Source: Agarivorans sp. TSD2052 (lineage in GTDB: Bacteria; Pseudomonadota; Gammaproteobacteria; Enterobacterales; Celerinatantimonadaceae). Taken from it: a stretch of 64,000 nucleotides of DNA. The position numbers were made by a program, and so were the translations under genes. Of this stretch, positions 8,795-19,028 are shown one piece after another. The stretch lies in assembly GCF_023238625.1 (NCBI RefSeq), contig NZ_CP096670.1, forward strand, positions 3,486,001 to 3,550,000, given 5' to 3'. The number at the start of each line of letters is the position of its first letter. The stretch's first letter is position 1. Under the pieces are notes generated by a model that had not been told where the DNA came from, searched no databases, and saw only the letters and a program-made list of their open reading frames with translations.

Positions 8795-9948
8795 CAAAAA
8801 AATATGGCCTTGCCTTAAGCTTATTATTCAGCCTGAATACCTTTGCCAATCTGTCAGTATCGAACCCGCAAGATGATACCAGCCAAGCTAGTTGGGTGGA
8901 CAATATTCTTGAAAACCTAGGTGCAGATGGCGGTTTTGATAATACTAAAGCTATCGATTTTAGCGTGTTGCCGGGGCCTTTTTACAATCCTGAAATGTCT
9001 TTAGGTGTGGGGATCTCTGCGATTGGTTTATATCAAATTGACGAGCAAGATACCGTTAGCCAAACATCGTCTTTGGTGATTAATGGGTTTGCCTCAGTGA
9101 ATGGCTCTGTAGGTGTGGTCATCGATAATCGCAGCTTTCTAAAAGAAGACCAATGGCGTGTCTATGTGGATGCAGAAATCGCCGATGCGCCCGATGTCTA
9201 TTACGGTATCGGTTACCAACAAAATCGCCAAGACGATAACCGGGTCAATTTTGATCACCGCCAACTCTCGCTGCGACCGATGCTGCTAAAGCGAGTATCT
9301 GAATCAGCCTTTATTGGCGCAGGCTTTGACCTTAGCTATGCCAAGGCCAGCGATATAGATGATGGCGAAAGCTTGGTGGATAGCTCCCTACTAGACGACA
9401 GTTCCAGTGCCGTGGGCGTAAGCTTCCAAGCTAACTTCGATACTCGCGACGTGGTACGAAATCCCTATGAAGGTCGACTATTACAACTTGACCTAGGGCT
9501 TTATCACCCCAGCATTGGCAGCAGCGACAATTTTCAAACGCTGAGTTTTAATTACAGTGAATACCTACAACTTGGCCCCAGAGACAGCTTGCTAGCTTGG
9601 CAATTTAAAAGTCGCTTTACCTATGGCGACACCCCGTGGCACATGTTATCGACCGTAGGCGGGGGGTCGGCTTTACGCGGCTATACAACAGGCCGCTATC
9701 GCGACAAACAAATGGTAATGAGCCAAGCTGAATACCGGTGGGACTTACCGGGCCGTCATGGCATGGTATTTTGGCTAGGAGCGGGAGCCATTGCGCCACA
9801 ACTAAGCCTGTTTAGCAGTGATGAAATTCTTCCAAATGTAGGATTAGGTTACCGCTTTGAAGTGAAAAGCCGCGTTAATTTACGCTTAGATATGGGCTTT
9901 GGCGACGGAGAGAGTGGCTTCTATTTTAATGTTGATGAGGCGTTCTGA
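8791..9948 (+). CDS. BamA/TamA-like outer-membrane protein
   Basis: This 385-residue protein has a signal peptide (about 1-19) and a C-terminal 16-stranded-type barrel of the D15/surface-antigen family. The motif GGGSALRGYTTGRYRDKQ (about 289-306) is the conserved lid-loop RGY motif. There are no POTRA repeats, so it is a short single-barrel member, not BamA itself. It ends in Phe. It is last in the operon, and its job is probably to export or place one of the co-encoded envelope proteins, which is inference. Confidence 0.85.
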   Translation: MTKKYGLALSLLFSLNTFANLSVSNPQDDTSQASWVDNILENLGADGGFDNTKAIDFSVLPGPFYNPEMSLGVGISAIGLYQIDEQDTVSQTSSLVINGFASVNGSVGVVIDNRSFLKEDQWRVYVDAEIADAPDVYYGIGYQQNRQDDNRVNFDHRQLSLRPMLLKRVSESAFIGAGFDLSYAKASDIDDGESLVDSSLLDDSSSAVGVSFQANFDTRDVVRNPYEGRLLQLDLGLYHPSIGSSDNFQTLSFNYSEYLQLGPRDSLLAWQFKSRFTYGDTPWHMLSTVGGGSALRGYTTGRYRDKQMVMSQAEYRWDLPGRHGMVFWLGAGAIAPQLSLFSSDEILPNVGLGYRFEVKSRVNLRLDMGFGDGESGFYFNVDEAF

Positions 9949-10058
9949 TAAAATCGGCTTACTGATTGTCGAGTTTTCCACTTAGGAATGCTTTGCATTT
10001 GGTACAATGAATTTATACACTTCGCCCTCGCCATAGGCAGTAGTAATGGAGCCCATTG

Positions 10059-10694
10059 ATGACGCAACCAACAAAAACTAGCAGCATTCGTACTCGAGTG
10101 CCCTTTCAAGTGGGCAGACGTAGTGATATTCCCGCTGAAATGCTCTCGTTTATCGACCTAAACAGCGAAAAAGAACATGTGGCTTTAGTTTTTAAAAATG
10201 CCGATAGCCAACAAGCTACGCCATTGGTTCGCATTCACTCTGAGTGTTTAACCGGTGACGTCTTTGGCTCTTCACGTTGTGATTGTGGCGAGCAACTCAA
10301 CGAAGCGATTGAAAAGATGGCCGAGCAAGGCGGTATTATCCTCTATATGCGCCAAGAGGGCCGTGGCATTGGTTTATACAACAAACTCGACGCCTATCAA
10401 TTACAGATTAAAGGCATAGACACCTACGCGGCGAATAACCAGCTAGGCTTTGATGACGACTTACGTGACTTTAGCGAAGCGGCGCAAATGCTCAAAGCCA
10501 TGGGAGTCGCTCAGCTTAAATTACTCAGTAATAACCCGCGTAAACAAACCGCGCTAGAAGAAAATGGCATTACCGTTAGCGAAGTAGAAAGTACTGGGGT
10601 ATATCGTAAGGTAGACAACCACTACTACCTACAAACCAAAGCCAGCCGCGGTAAGCACCGTCTAAAACTAACTAAAGATATAGTGGCGCCTTAG
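10059..10694 (+). CDS. ribA: GTP cyclohydrolase II
   Basis: This 211-residue enzyme opens GTP to 2,5-diamino-6-ribosylamino-pyrimidinone phosphate, the first step of riboflavin synthesis (EC 3.5.4.25). The zinc ligands follow the family spacing C-x10-C-x-C (Cys63, Cys74, Cys76 in [20 protein letters not shown]), and [10 protein letters not shown] follows. Start ATG 10059 has GGAG seven bases upstream; a TTG three bases earlier is less likely. It stands alone as the short RibA form, without a fused RibB domain. Confidence 0.96.
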   Translation: MTQPTKTSSIRTRVPFQVGRRSDIPAEMLSFIDLNSEKEHVALVFKNADSQQATPLVRIHSECLTGDVFGSSRCDCGEQLNEAIEKMAEQGGIILYMRQEGRGIGLYNKLDAYQLQIKGIDTYAANNQLGFDDDLRDFSEAAQMLKAMGVAQLKLLSNNPRKQTALEENGITVSEVESTGVYRKVDNHYYLQTKASRGKHRLKLTKDIVAP

Positions 10695-10842
10695 CAGCAT
10701 GCTCCTCCGAGCTAGGTAAATAAACGCAGTTATCTGTAAAAAAACCACTCTCACAGCAACATTCTATAATATTTTTCTACCAAGCCTTGAGACACTGTAT
10801 TTTTCGTCATACTCGAAATTTACGTTCACGAGGGGTTCACCA

Positions 10843-11751
10843 ATGATCAGTTTTATCTATTTCGCCACAGTGTTTATTTGGGGAACAACTTGGTTGGCTA
10901 TCGCCTATCAAATAGGCGACGTGCCTATTGCCAACTCCATCATGTATCGTTTTGCTATGGCATCGCTGGTATTAATGATTTTTTTGAAGTTAAGTGGCCG
11001 CTTACAGCAGCTTAATTTGAAGCAACATCTCAGTTGTTTATTGCTCGGCCTGTGCTTATTTAGTTGTAATTTTATGCTGTTCTACCATGCTGCACAGTAC
11101 ATTCCTAGCGGCTTAATCTCTATTATTTTTTCTATTGCTACCATTATGAACATGGCAAACAGCTGGCTGTTTCATCGCCAGCGCCCTAGTTTACGTTTGT
11201 TAAGTGGCGGAGCGATTGGCATTATCGGTATCGTAATGCTGTTCTATCCTGATATGCGGCAAAGTGATACCGCTGGTCAACAATTATTGGGTTTATTGAT
11301 GGCCCTAGCGGGTACTTACTGCTTCTCACTGGGTAACATGTTGTCAGCCAAGCAGCAAAAACAGGGGTTGTCGGTCTTATCAGTAAACGGTTACGGAATG
11401 GCCTACGGGGCAGCACTGTTACTGTTGTGGGGACTACTTAGTGGTGAAAATTTCGCTTTCAGCAGCGCCCCTCTTTACCTGGGAAGCTTAATCTACTTAG
11501 CCCTTGTGGGCTCGGTACTCGGGTTTAGTTTTTACCTTATATTAGTTGGCCGTTTGGGGCCGCAAAAAGCCGCTTATGCTACCGTGCTGTTCCCGGTCGT
11601 GGCTTTAGGTTTATCGACTATTTTTGAAGGCTATCAATGGACACCTTTGGCATTAAGCGGTGTGGCCACAGTACTGCTCGGTAACTTACTGGTATTTACT
11701 AAAGGCAATCCATTCCGCCGATGGACAGCCAAACACACGAGTTCAAGCTAA
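10843..11751 (+). CDS. EamA/DMT-family transporter
   Basis: This 302-residue protein has ten predicted TM helices in two EamA halves (about 1-135 and 146-290). The first helix FATVFIWGTTWLAI and the loop RFAMASLVLM are typical of drug/metabolite exporters. The substrate is unknown. GAGGGG sits nine bases before ATG. The 148-base gap after ribA shows nothing specific, so it is probably a single-gene unit. Confidence 0.88.
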   Translation: MISFIYFATVFIWGTTWLAIAYQIGDVPIANSIMYRFAMASLVLMIFLKLSGRLQQLNLKQHLSCLLLGLCLFSCNFMLFYHAAQYIPSGLISIIFSIATIMNMANSWLFHRQRPSLRLLSGGAIGIIGIVMLFYPDMRQSDTAGQQLLGLLMALAGTYCFSLGNMLSAKQQKQGLSVLSVNGYGMAYGAALLLLWGLLSGENFAFSSAPLYLGSLIYLALVGSVLGFSFYLILVGRLGPQKAAYATVLFPVVALGLSTIFEGYQWTPLALSGVATVLLGNLLVFTKGNPFRRWTAKHTSSS

Positions 11752-11757
11752 TCCCTT

Positions 11758-11789
11758 CCGCAAACCGGTATAAAACGGCGTGTTTGCGG
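11758..11789 (+). terminator. Possible terminator hairpin after the DMT transporter gene
   Basis: CCGCAAAC (11758-11765) pairs with GTTTGCGG (11782-11789), with further inner pairing. The following GATTTCAAC is only weakly U-rich, so termination is uncertain. Confidence 0.4.
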
Positions 11790-11918
11790 TGATTTCAACA
11801 CCTTCTCTACTTAATATCGAGGCCGTTAAGCCTGCTAAAAACCATTCTATGGTCTAATTAAGAAGATTAATAATATGAGCTATACTGACTAAATTATTAG
11901 TCAGCAGGGATTGCGTTC

Positions 11919-13964
11919 ATGCTTAGCTCTATTTCGATTCGTTACAAACTGTTAGTACTGCCACTGCTTCTTGCGGTAGCTATGTTAGGGGAAGTGGTCC
12001 TAGTAACGTCCTCATTACAACAAAATAATGCAGATGCCTTGATTGTCAATATCGCCGGGCGTCAGCGGATGTTAACTAAAAAATTCTCCGCCGAAGAACT
12101 GTATAGAAGTAGCGCCAAGGAGCAGCAATTTCCAAGTATTCTTAATGCCGATAAAACCGTAGAACTCTACCAACATTCTTTACAAGCCTTGCAGCAAGGT
12201 GGGCAAACCTATGCAGACTTAGGCTTGAAAAAAGCAATCAACTTACCCGCGCCATCTCATCAACCCTTTATCGATCAGCTCAAGCTGGTTGAAAAGCTCT
12301 GGAACGAACAATTACGCATGGCCTTAGCCTTGCAAAATAGCCCCTCGGCCAGCAATTCTGAAGCCTTCTTGGCCGCTAATCATAAAAGCATGGCCGCTAT
12401 GAACAAGGCGGTATTAATTTACGCCGATTATGCTGAACACAAACTCAGCAAGCTAATAAACAGTAGTATTAGCTTAGCGGTGGTCATGGTGATATTAAGC
12501 TCACTGCTGGCCTGGATAGTGATTCGCGATACCACCCGTCCAATTAACTTGCTGGTGGCGATAAGTCGCAAAATCAGTCGAGGTGACCTCAAGTCATCTT
12601 CTGAGCTAAATCAGATCATTAGTAAAAATGAACTAGGCATGTTAGCGCACCATATCGAGTTAATGCGCCAATCGCTGCAGGAAGCACTGAATGAAATACA
12701 ACAAGCCTCAAGCAGTATTAATTTGTCATCCAATCAGGTTTCAGAGCTATCGACCCAAATTAGCCAAGCTAACCGTAACGAACAACAACGCTTCTCAGAT
12801 ATGTACGATAACTCGATGTCTCTAGAAGAATCGACCTCAAAATTGAGCGAAATTGCCGCTGAAACCCTCACCATGGTGACCCAGTGTAATCAATTATCAA
12901 CGAATGCCTCTCACTTAGTGGGTGAGAACATCACGATGATGACCACGACCTCTGAAGAAACCACTAAGGCCAGTAGTTTTATTCAGGAACTTAGCAATAC
13001 GGCAGAAAAGGTATACGGTATTGTTGATGCTATTCGTGCCATTTCAGAGCAAACCAATTTGCTCGCACTAAATGCAGCGATTGAAGCAGCCCGAGCCGGA
13101 GAGCAAGGCCGTGGTTTTGCGGTAGTCGCCGATGAAGTTCGAAGCCTAGCGGCGAGAACCGGCAGCTCTACCGATGAGATAGCCAAGCTGATTACTCAAC
13201 TCACTGAGGGTGTACAGCAGGTAGTGAATAGCATGGGAGAAGTCACCAGCAAAGTTGAACTGAGCCGAGAAACCTCTCAACAAACTGAACAAGGTATTGT
13301 TGAAGTGACAGAAAAAATACAGTTAGTCGCACAAGCTCAGCAAAGCATTGATGAACAAGTCGAACATCAGAATCAGCAGCTTGATATCCTCAAAGAAACT
13401 CAGCGAGAACTACAAACTATTATCGAAGAAAGCCACAACAAGTCTGAAACGTCCGCCTTAGTAGCGGGACAACTGGCACGAGTGTCCAGCAATGTTACCG
13501 ATCTACTACAACGTTTTTCACTCGATGCCACGTTAAAAGCAGAAACCAGGCAAAACAATGAGAAGCGCAGCCACCCTAGAGTAGACACCGGTTTGCACTT
13601 CACGCTGAACCAAGGCACCAAACGCGCTCAAGGATTAACTCAAGATATTAGTATGGGCGGGGTGAAAGTGGTTGTTCCGGGTAATTTGGCGCTGCATAGC
13701 AAACAGCCGCTACTCCTTAATTTGGCTTATTTGCATAAAGGTAAAAACAAGCAGTTTGATATCGCCGGACATATTATTGAACAGCGGGCCAATGATAAAC
13801 AAAACCTACAAATACATGTACGATTTGACCAAACAAACGCAGACCAAAAACACGCCTTAGAGGAGATATTTGAAGCGCATGGTAAACAGAGTAATTATGT
13901 TAGCAGCAGCCCCCAAGAGAGTTATGTAGATCCTCACACGGACGTGATTCGCTTTAACTCTTAG
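11919..13964 (+). CDS. Chemoreceptor with PilJ-type sensor and C-terminal PilZ domain
   Basis: This 681-residue methyl-accepting chemotaxis protein has TM1 at about 10-31, then a type IV pili methyl-accepting sensor segment with [12 protein letters not shown] (PilJ-N/NIT-like), TM2 at about 184-206 and a HAMP region. The signalling hairpin tip [20 protein letters not shown] is near residue 375. After the coiled coil, residues about 547-655 form a PilZ domain with R-S-H-P-R and D-I-S-M-G-G, the two c-di-GMP-binding motifs. It probably couples c-di-GMP level to chemotaxis or twitching output. ATG 11919 is preceded by CAGGGA. It is a single-gene unit. Confidence 0.9.
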   Translation: MLSSISIRYKLLVLPLLLAVAMLGEVVLVTSSLQQNNADALIVNIAGRQRMLTKKFSAEELYRSSAKEQQFPSILNADKTVELYQHSLQALQQGGQTYADLGLKKAINLPAPSHQPFIDQLKLVEKLWNEQLRMALALQNSPSASNSEAFLAANHKSMAAMNKAVLIYADYAEHKLSKLINSSISLAVVMVILSSLLAWIVIRDTTRPINLLVAISRKISRGDLKSSSELNQIISKNELGMLAHHIELMRQSLQEALNEIQQASSSINLSSNQVSELSTQISQANRNEQQRFSDMYDNSMSLEESTSKLSEIAAETLTMVTQCNQLSTNASHLVGENITMMTTTSEETTKASSFIQELSNTAEKVYGIVDAIRAISEQTNLLALNAAIEAARAGEQGRGFAVVADEVRSLAARTGSSTDEIAKLITQLTEGVQQVVNSMGEVTSKVELSRETSQQTEQGIVEVTEKIQLVAQAQQSIDEQVEHQNQQLDILKETQRELQTIIEESHNKSETSALVAGQLARVSSNVTDLLQRFSLDATLKAETRQNNEKRSHPRVDTGLHFTLNQGTKRAQGLTQDISMGGVKVVVPGNLALHSKQPLLLNLAYLHKGKNKQFDIAGHIIEQRANDKQNLQIHVRFDQTNADQKHALEEIFEAHGKQSNYVSSSPQESYVDPHTDVIRFNS

Positions 13965-14004
13965 CGCTATTGTTCACAAGCAAACCAAGCTGTAATGCTT
14001 GGCG

Positions 14005-15120
14005 TTAACTGATGTCTAGCACGCTAAGGTGATTGTCCCATTGCAAAGCTGTTTGCAGGCGTTGTATGGGCTGGGCTTTTTGAATCAACTGTCCTTGGCC
14101 GGTCGACGCCACCCAACCTTTAGCATGGGTGGCCAAGCCGCATACATCATCTACTTGCATCAACTGCGCTAGTTCTCGTTCAGTTTCAGACCAAACCGCC
14201 AGTTTACCGCCACGGGGCGAACTGGCGAGTAACGTGCCATCTACACATTCAATGCTTCCAATATAGTGATTAAACAGAGGCCAATAATCAGCATCGGCAT
14301 CGAGAGCCATGCAAGGCTCCATCGCATGTTGAGAATAGACAAGAGAGCTAACTTCACGCTGAGGGTTTTGCCCCTGACACGCCAACCACACCGTATCACT
14401 ATGTGTTGAGTAACAGAGGTGGCGAATGCTGAGTTGGTTATCCGGCAACTCTCTGGTTAATAAAGCTTGGCCCGTTTCGCTATCCAAATAAACCAAGGCT
14501 GGGCGCATCGTTTCTAGGTTTAGCTTTTCCCTTCCTTGAGTATGGATCCCCCCAACGGCAACGACCAAGCGCTGCTTTGGCAACATCAATAACTGATGCG
14601 GTCCCAAACCTGCTATCGGCCAACGCTGGCTAAGCGACCACCGCTCGGCTTGCTGTTGATACACCAACACCGCCCCTTGGCTGGTATCACTGTCACCAGC
14701 CGTGACATACAACTTACTGGCATCATCAGAAAAACAAGCATGCCCGTAAAAATGCATATTGGCGGGTGGAGTAATATTGCCTAATAGTTGCCCGGTTCGC
14801 GGCTCAAACAGCACAATATAATGACCAGGTCTTCGCCCAACACAGGCCGCGAGGCCGTGGTCTTTTTTTGCCAAAGCCACATGATGACCGCGGGCCGGTA
14901 AAGCCAATTGGTAAGGTAATTCGCCATTGCTAAACATCGCACTAAGCTGGTATTTATCCTGCTGTTTAGTGCAGCCAAGTAACAAATAGTTATTAGCTCT
15001 AGCGCTATCATTGCGCTTAAGAAGTGCATGAGCAACCGCCGGTGCACTAAGCAAACTGGCGCCTAGCGATAGCTGCGCCATTCTTTGCAACAATTTACGA
15101 CGGTTCAACTCAGTCGCCAT
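14005..15120 (-). CDS. DUF1513 protein of an imelysin iron cluster
   Basis: This 371-residue protein begins with a twin-arginine-like signal (NRRKLLQRMAQLSLG, then cleavage near AHA). The rest is beta-propeller-like, with repeated strands such as HHVALAKKDHGLAACVGRRPGH and GKLAVWSETERE, matching DUF1513. The family is regularly found with imelysins and di-haem oxidoreductases in iron-regulated operons. It is last in a four-gene minus-strand operon and overlaps the imelysin gene stop by 11 bases. Its biochemical role is not known. Confidence 0.85.
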   Translation of the reverse strand: MATELNRRKLLQRMAQLSLGASLLSAPAVAHALLKRNDSARANNYLLLGCTKQQDKYQLSAMFSNGELPYQLALPARGHHVALAKKDHGLAACVGRRPGHYIVLFEPRTGQLLGNITPPANMHFYGHACFSDDASKLYVTAGDSDTSQGAVLVYQQQAERWSLSQRWPIAGLGPHQLLMLPKQRLVVAVGGIHTQGREKLNLETMRPALVYLDSETGQALLTRELPDNQLSIRHLCYSTHSDTVWLACQGQNPQREVSSLVYSQHAMEPCMALDADADYWPLFNHYIGSIECVDGTLLASSPRGGKLAVWSETERELAQLMQVDDVCGLATHAKGWVASTGQGQLIQKAQPIQRLQTALQWDNHLSVLDIS

Positions 15121-16081
15121 CGTTATTATTAAACCCTAACTCTATCGACAGAGCCTGCGGTACTTGATTTGCAAATAAACGGTCTAACTTGGCCAACATC
15201 GGTTCAGCCTTAGCCCAATCACTCAACTGAGCGTGTTGGTCATTGGGCTCAATAGTGGGCATGGCCTTGCTTAAAAGAGCAAATTGCGCTGCGGTTTGCT
15301 TGGCTAAGTTTGCATCAATACTGGTTAGGTAAATCGCTAGGTACCGCTGGTAACGTCTCGCTAAGCCAGTGAGTTGCTCAGCTAACAGCTGAGCACTGAG
15401 TTTGGCACGCCAAGCCTCTCCTTGATAGGGGCGTAAACGTTGGTGCTTAGCTGAGTAAATTGCCCGCAGCTTGCGCAGCATAATGCTGGTTTGCAGGCGG
15501 TAACTGTTCAGTACATCACTGCTTAACTGTTCTGGGCTAATAGTCGCCAGATCGCTAGGTAGGTTGTTCGCTACTTGCTCTGCCGCCTGCACGTATTGAT
15601 TCACTACATCAGGCAGCAATACGCAACGCTGCTGCTCACTAAGCGCTTCGAACAATAGAAACTCTTGGCTACGTAAATTGCTATGAGTACTGCTTAAAGG
15701 CTGCTGTCCGGCTAACGCCGCTTTAACTTTACGCCCAGTAGTATCTTTTTTGTCAGGCCAGTAACTTAAGGCCCAGTTCAATTTTAAATCAACCAAAGGG
15801 CCAAGTGCTGAAGCTTGTAGCGGCAGATACGCAAGATAATTTTGTCTCCACAAGCTTTGGCTTATTAGTAAGCCATCATCACTTGGTTTGGCACAGTAAG
15901 CCGTCACATGTTGTTGGTAGGCACGCGCTTCTGATACTAAGTATGCACTTAAACCCACAATATGTTGCTGCTCTTGCTGTAACCATTGTTGCTGTAAAGT
16001 GACGGTATTAGCAATCGCCGAGCTCAGTCCTACCAGCCCCAAAACACCGAGAGTGATTGCTCGATAAAAACACTTATTCAT
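15110..16081 (-). CDS. Imelysin-family periplasmic protein, second copy
   Basis: This 323-residue protein starts at ATG 16081 (AAAGG upstream) with signal peptide MNKCFYRAITLGVLGLVG to about AIA. A longer frame upstream would run into the preceding gene. The helical body has features of the imelysin/peptidase M75 fold, including NLRSQEFLLFEAL near 135 and an NxYR-like DVLNSYRLQ. It lacks the GxHxxE motif in its classical form. Members bind iron or haem in the periplasm. It lies 10 bases after the di-haem oxidoreductase gene. Confidence 0.82.
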   Translation of the reverse strand: MNKCFYRAITLGVLGLVGLSSAIANTVTLQQQWLQQEQQHIVGLSAYLVSEARAYQQHVTAYCAKPSDDGLLISQSLWRQNYLAYLPLQASALGPLVDLKLNWALSYWPDKKDTTGRKVKAALAGQQPLSSTHSNLRSQEFLLFEALSEQQRCVLLPDVVNQYVQAAEQVANNLPSDLATISPEQLSSDVLNSYRLQTSIMLRKLRAIYSAKHQRLRPYQGEAWRAKLSAQLLAEQLTGLARRYQRYLAIYLTSIDANLAKQTAAQFALLSKAMPTIEPNDQHAQLSDWAKAEPMLAKLDRLFANQVPQALSIELGFNNNDGD

Positions 16082-16091
16082 AGTTGGCCTT

Positions 16092-17501
16092 TTAGAGTGA
16101 GTTAACAAAAGCCACCAGCGCATCGCGCTGCTGTAAGCTTAAATTGGCAAAGGCTTGTTTAGCAGGTTCGGCTTCGCCACCATGCCAAACAATCGCTTCA
16201 GCCACATTACGCGCACGCCCATCGTGTAATAACTGACTGTGGCCATTGACGGTTTCAGTCAGCCCTACTCCCCATAACGGTGGAGTGCGCCATTGCTGTC
16301 CATTGGCTAAGTATTCGCCCCGACCATCTGCCAGTTCAGGCCCCATATCATGTAGCAACATATCGGTGTAGGGGTAAATAACTTGCTCGCTTAAAGCTGG
16401 CAAGTTTGCTCGCTTGGCTGTAGTAAATCGGCGTTTATGACAGCTATCACAGTTAACTTGGCTAAATAACTGGTCACCTTGTTGCACCAACTCTTTGTCA
16501 TTAATGCGGCGCTTAGGCACGGCTAAATGGCGGGTATAGAACTCTACAAAGCCAAGTAGCTTATCACTCACCTCTGAACCATCAGGGTCGACGCCAGAAG
16601 TCGCCACTTGGCATTCTTTTTGGGCGGCCGTGCAGTGATCGTTCGTGAACATTAAGCTCGTAATACCAATATCACCATTAAAGGCAGCGGCATTTTGTTG
16701 CATTAAATTGGGTTGCCCCGCCTTCCAGCCAAAACGCCCTAAAGTATAAGCTTGCTGCTGTTGGTCCCAGACACGGTTAGCCACACCGCGAATACCATCT
16801 TGGTTAATATCATTAGGATCTGCATTGGCCAATATGTCTTGCTCGCTAATGCTTTCTAACAACCCCAAGCCAATCATTGGCGAAGCAATCCGCGGCGAGA
16901 ACAAGGTATCGGGATGCAGCGGCCCATAGCCTAACTGATCGACAAGCAATTCTGGCTTGCGTAACATAAGTAGGCTGCCGTCACTATAAGTAAAAGCTTG
17001 CTTCGTATAGGCAAAACGCACTCGCGCTTCAGGTGCTACCCCAGGAATAGCTTGGTCTTGTATTTGGCCGCCGTAGGTAGGTTCTGGCACCACACCATTT
17101 TGGGCTTCCAGTAATTTTTGCTCATCTGTTACTGCCGGAATACTGATCCTCACTAACATAGAAACAGCGTTATCGGCCCCCACCGGAGCAGGATGCCCGC
17201 GACCATCTTTGAGGTGGCAATTCTGGCAACCGTTAGTATTAAACAGTGGCCCTAGGCCATCTCTAGCGATCGTCGTCGCGGGGGCAACCACCCAAGGATT
17301 ACGAAAGAAACTATTGCCAGTACTAAAATTCAAACGCCCTTCAAAACTCAAATTAGCCGCAGGCAAAGAAAACGCATTGCGATCAATTCGGATAGTCGTC
17401 GTATCGCCGCCCGGCTTATTGGGGTTGGCAAAGGCGACAATATTGGCGCTTAACGCCGCCACTAAGACCAGCTTACTCATCAACTTATTTTTCAAACTCA
17501 C
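16092..17501 (-). CDS. Di-haem oxidoreductase (cytochrome c peroxidase-like)
   Basis: This protein of about 469 residues has an N-terminal signal (SKLVLVAALSANIVAFA) and two c-type haem sites: CQNCH in the N-terminal third (NGCQNCHLKDGRGHP) and CDSCH in the C-terminal third (VNCDSCHKRRF). It fits the di-haem oxidoreductase / 'thiol oxidoreductase' family found with imelysins. The start is uncertain: GTG 17501, TTG 17495 and ATG 17480 are all possible; GGGAG at about 17505-17509 best suits 17495 or 17501. It lies between two imelysin genes, which suggests periplasmic redox handling of iron during uptake. Confidence 0.87.
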   Translation of the reverse strand: MSLKNKLMSKLVLVAALSANIVAFANPNKPGGDTTTIRIDRNAFSLPAANLSFEGRLNFSTGNSFFRNPWVVAPATTIARDGLGPLFNTNGCQNCHLKDGRGHPAPVGADNAVSMLVRISIPAVTDEQKLLEAQNGVVPEPTYGGQIQDQAIPGVAPEARVRFAYTKQAFTYSDGSLLMLRKPELLVDQLGYGPLHPDTLFSPRIASPMIGLGLLESISEQDILANADPNDINQDGIRGVANRVWDQQQQAYTLGRFGWKAGQPNLMQQNAAAFNGDIGITSLMFTNDHCTAAQKECQVATSGVDPDGSEVSDKLLGFVEFYTRHLAVPKRRINDKELVQQGDQLFSQVNCDSCHKRRFTTAKRANLPALSEQVIYPYTDMLLHDMGPELADGRGEYLANGQQWRTPPLWGVGLTETVNGHSQLLHDGRARNVAEAIVWHGGEAEPAKQAFANLSLQQRDALVAFVNSL

Positions 17502-17573
17502 TCTCTCCCAAGAATGCTGAAACAAGATCCACGAAAGGGAGCAAAAGCTCCCTATTATGATATTGATGGCTTT

Positions 17574-18815
17574 TTAGAATTCGTGGTCTGCGGTGTCAGG
17601 GTTTAAATTTTCAATGCCTAATACTTTAGCGCTCGCCTCAATGGCGCGAGTTTGCTCAACCAAGGCTAAGATAGTGCCGTTAATTAAGGCATGGCCATCG
17701 CTATTATTGGCCGCGATAAGCTGATCAAAGTACACCCCATTTTGTTCAGCACTCGCCACTAACTTGGCCGTTTCGGACATCGACAGCTCAAACATCATTT
17801 TGTTGTTTTTAGCAATTGCCGGATCCTTTTGTTTGACCAAATCATGCAAGCTAGGGCCGTTTAGCATTGAGCCATTTAAGCGCTTAAACTCACCGAAATA
17901 GACATTGCTAATACCACGGTTATTGTAATAGTGAGAGTTATGGGTGTTGTCACTGAAACAATCATGCTCATCTTCAGTAGAGTTGGCTTCTAATGCCACC
18001 TTCATACGCTCGCCAGCTAACTCACCCAGAGATAAACTCCCCATACCAAACATCACACGGCGTAAGGCTTGCTCGCTCGGCTCTGCCAGCAATTGCTGCT
18101 GATAATCACCACCGTTTGCCCATTGCTGACTCATCCATGCTAAGTCATCAACCAATAATTGGGTAACCGCAGCTAGGTAGGCGGCCCGTCGATCACAATT
18201 ACCGTTGGTACATGCGCTGCCAGAGGCATAATCGGTATAAGCTCGCTCACCCGCGCCAGCATCAGAGCCATGTAAATCTTGTCCCCATAGTAAAAACTCT
18301 ACCGCATGATAACCGGTTGCTACATTGGCTTCAGAACCGGCAAGCTCATTTAATGAGGCGAGTAATTCGGGGTTAATAACACTTAAATCAAGTGTGTTTT
18401 CGCCCACTTGCACATGGGTATTAGCCACAATATTGGCGGTTGCGCCAGGATTACCCAGCTCATACTGGTAATCGGCAGCCACGTAGTCGATGAGGCCCTC
18501 ATCTAATGGCCAGGCATTAAGTTGCCCTTCCCAATCATCAACAATAGGGTTACCAAAACGGAACACTTCACTTTGCTGGTAAAAGCGTCGCGCTTCTTTC
18601 CAAGCAGCCTTGGCAGCCGCTAAGTGTTGCGCTGAGGGAGCAGATATTAGTTGCTGGCTTGCGTTTTGTAAGCTAACAGCGCTGCTGTGCGAGTCGCTAA
18701 ACACGGCATGAGCTAACTCAGCATAATGAGCGACAACTTGATTTTGTTTTACATCTGCGTAGGCAATATTTGCCAATAATAACGTCGAGCTTAATACCAC
18801 TTTAATCAGGCGCAT
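17574..18815 (-). CDS. Imelysin-family iron-regulated protein, operon leader
   Basis: This 413-residue protein starts at ATG 18815 with AAGGA upstream and signal peptide MRLIKVVLSSTLLLANIAYA. The body carries the imelysin hallmark GYHAVEFLLWGQD (G-x-H-x-x-E type, about 165-177) and an earlier ARRFYQQSEVFRFGNPI. Known members (IrpA, EfeO-like) bind iron in the periplasm. It is the first gene of the operon running to 14005, and a strong Fur box lies 25 bases upstream, so iron-repressed expression is expected. Confidence 0.9.
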   Translation of the reverse strand: MRLIKVVLSSTLLLANIAYADVKQNQVVAHYAELAHAVFSDSHSSAVSLQNASQQLISAPSAQHLAAAKAAWKEARRFYQQSEVFRFGNPIVDDWEGQLNAWPLDEGLIDYVAADYQYELGNPGATANIVANTHVQVGENTLDLSVINPELLASLNELAGSEANVATGYHAVEFLLWGQDLHGSDAGAGERAYTDYASGSACTNGNCDRRAAYLAAVTQLLVDDLAWMSQQWANGGDYQQQLLAEPSEQALRRVMFGMGSLSLGELAGERMKVALEANSTEDEHDCFSDNTHNSHYYNNRGISNVYFGEFKRLNGSMLNGPSLHDLVKQKDPAIAKNNKMMFELSMSETAKLVASAEQNGVYFDQLIAANNSDGHALINGTILALVEQTRAIEASAKVLGIENLNPDTADHEF

Positions 18816-18839
18816 TGTCTTCCTTAAATTTACGCTAAT

Positions 18840-18858
18840 GAGAATACCTATCATTATC
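18840..18858 (-). promoter_or_regulatory. Fur box upstream of the imelysin operon
   Basis: On the minus strand the site reads GATAATGATAGGTATTCTC, which I count as 15 of 19 matches to the Fur consensus GATAATGATAATCATTATC. It lies just upstream of the first imelysin gene, overlapping the likely -10 region, so iron-bound Fur should block transcription of the four-gene operon. Confidence 0.8.
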
Positions 18859-19028
18859 TTTACTATTTACAACAAGTAAACAAAAAAAACCTATTTTCTA
18901 AAAATAAAGAAAAATAAGGTTTACAGAGGAAGGTTAAAAAAAACGCCTTTTTAGTGTCATTAAGCTGTCATAGTAATTTTGTTAAATGCTCGCGTTCACT
19001 TGATTCAGCGACTCAGTAGAGATGAGAT

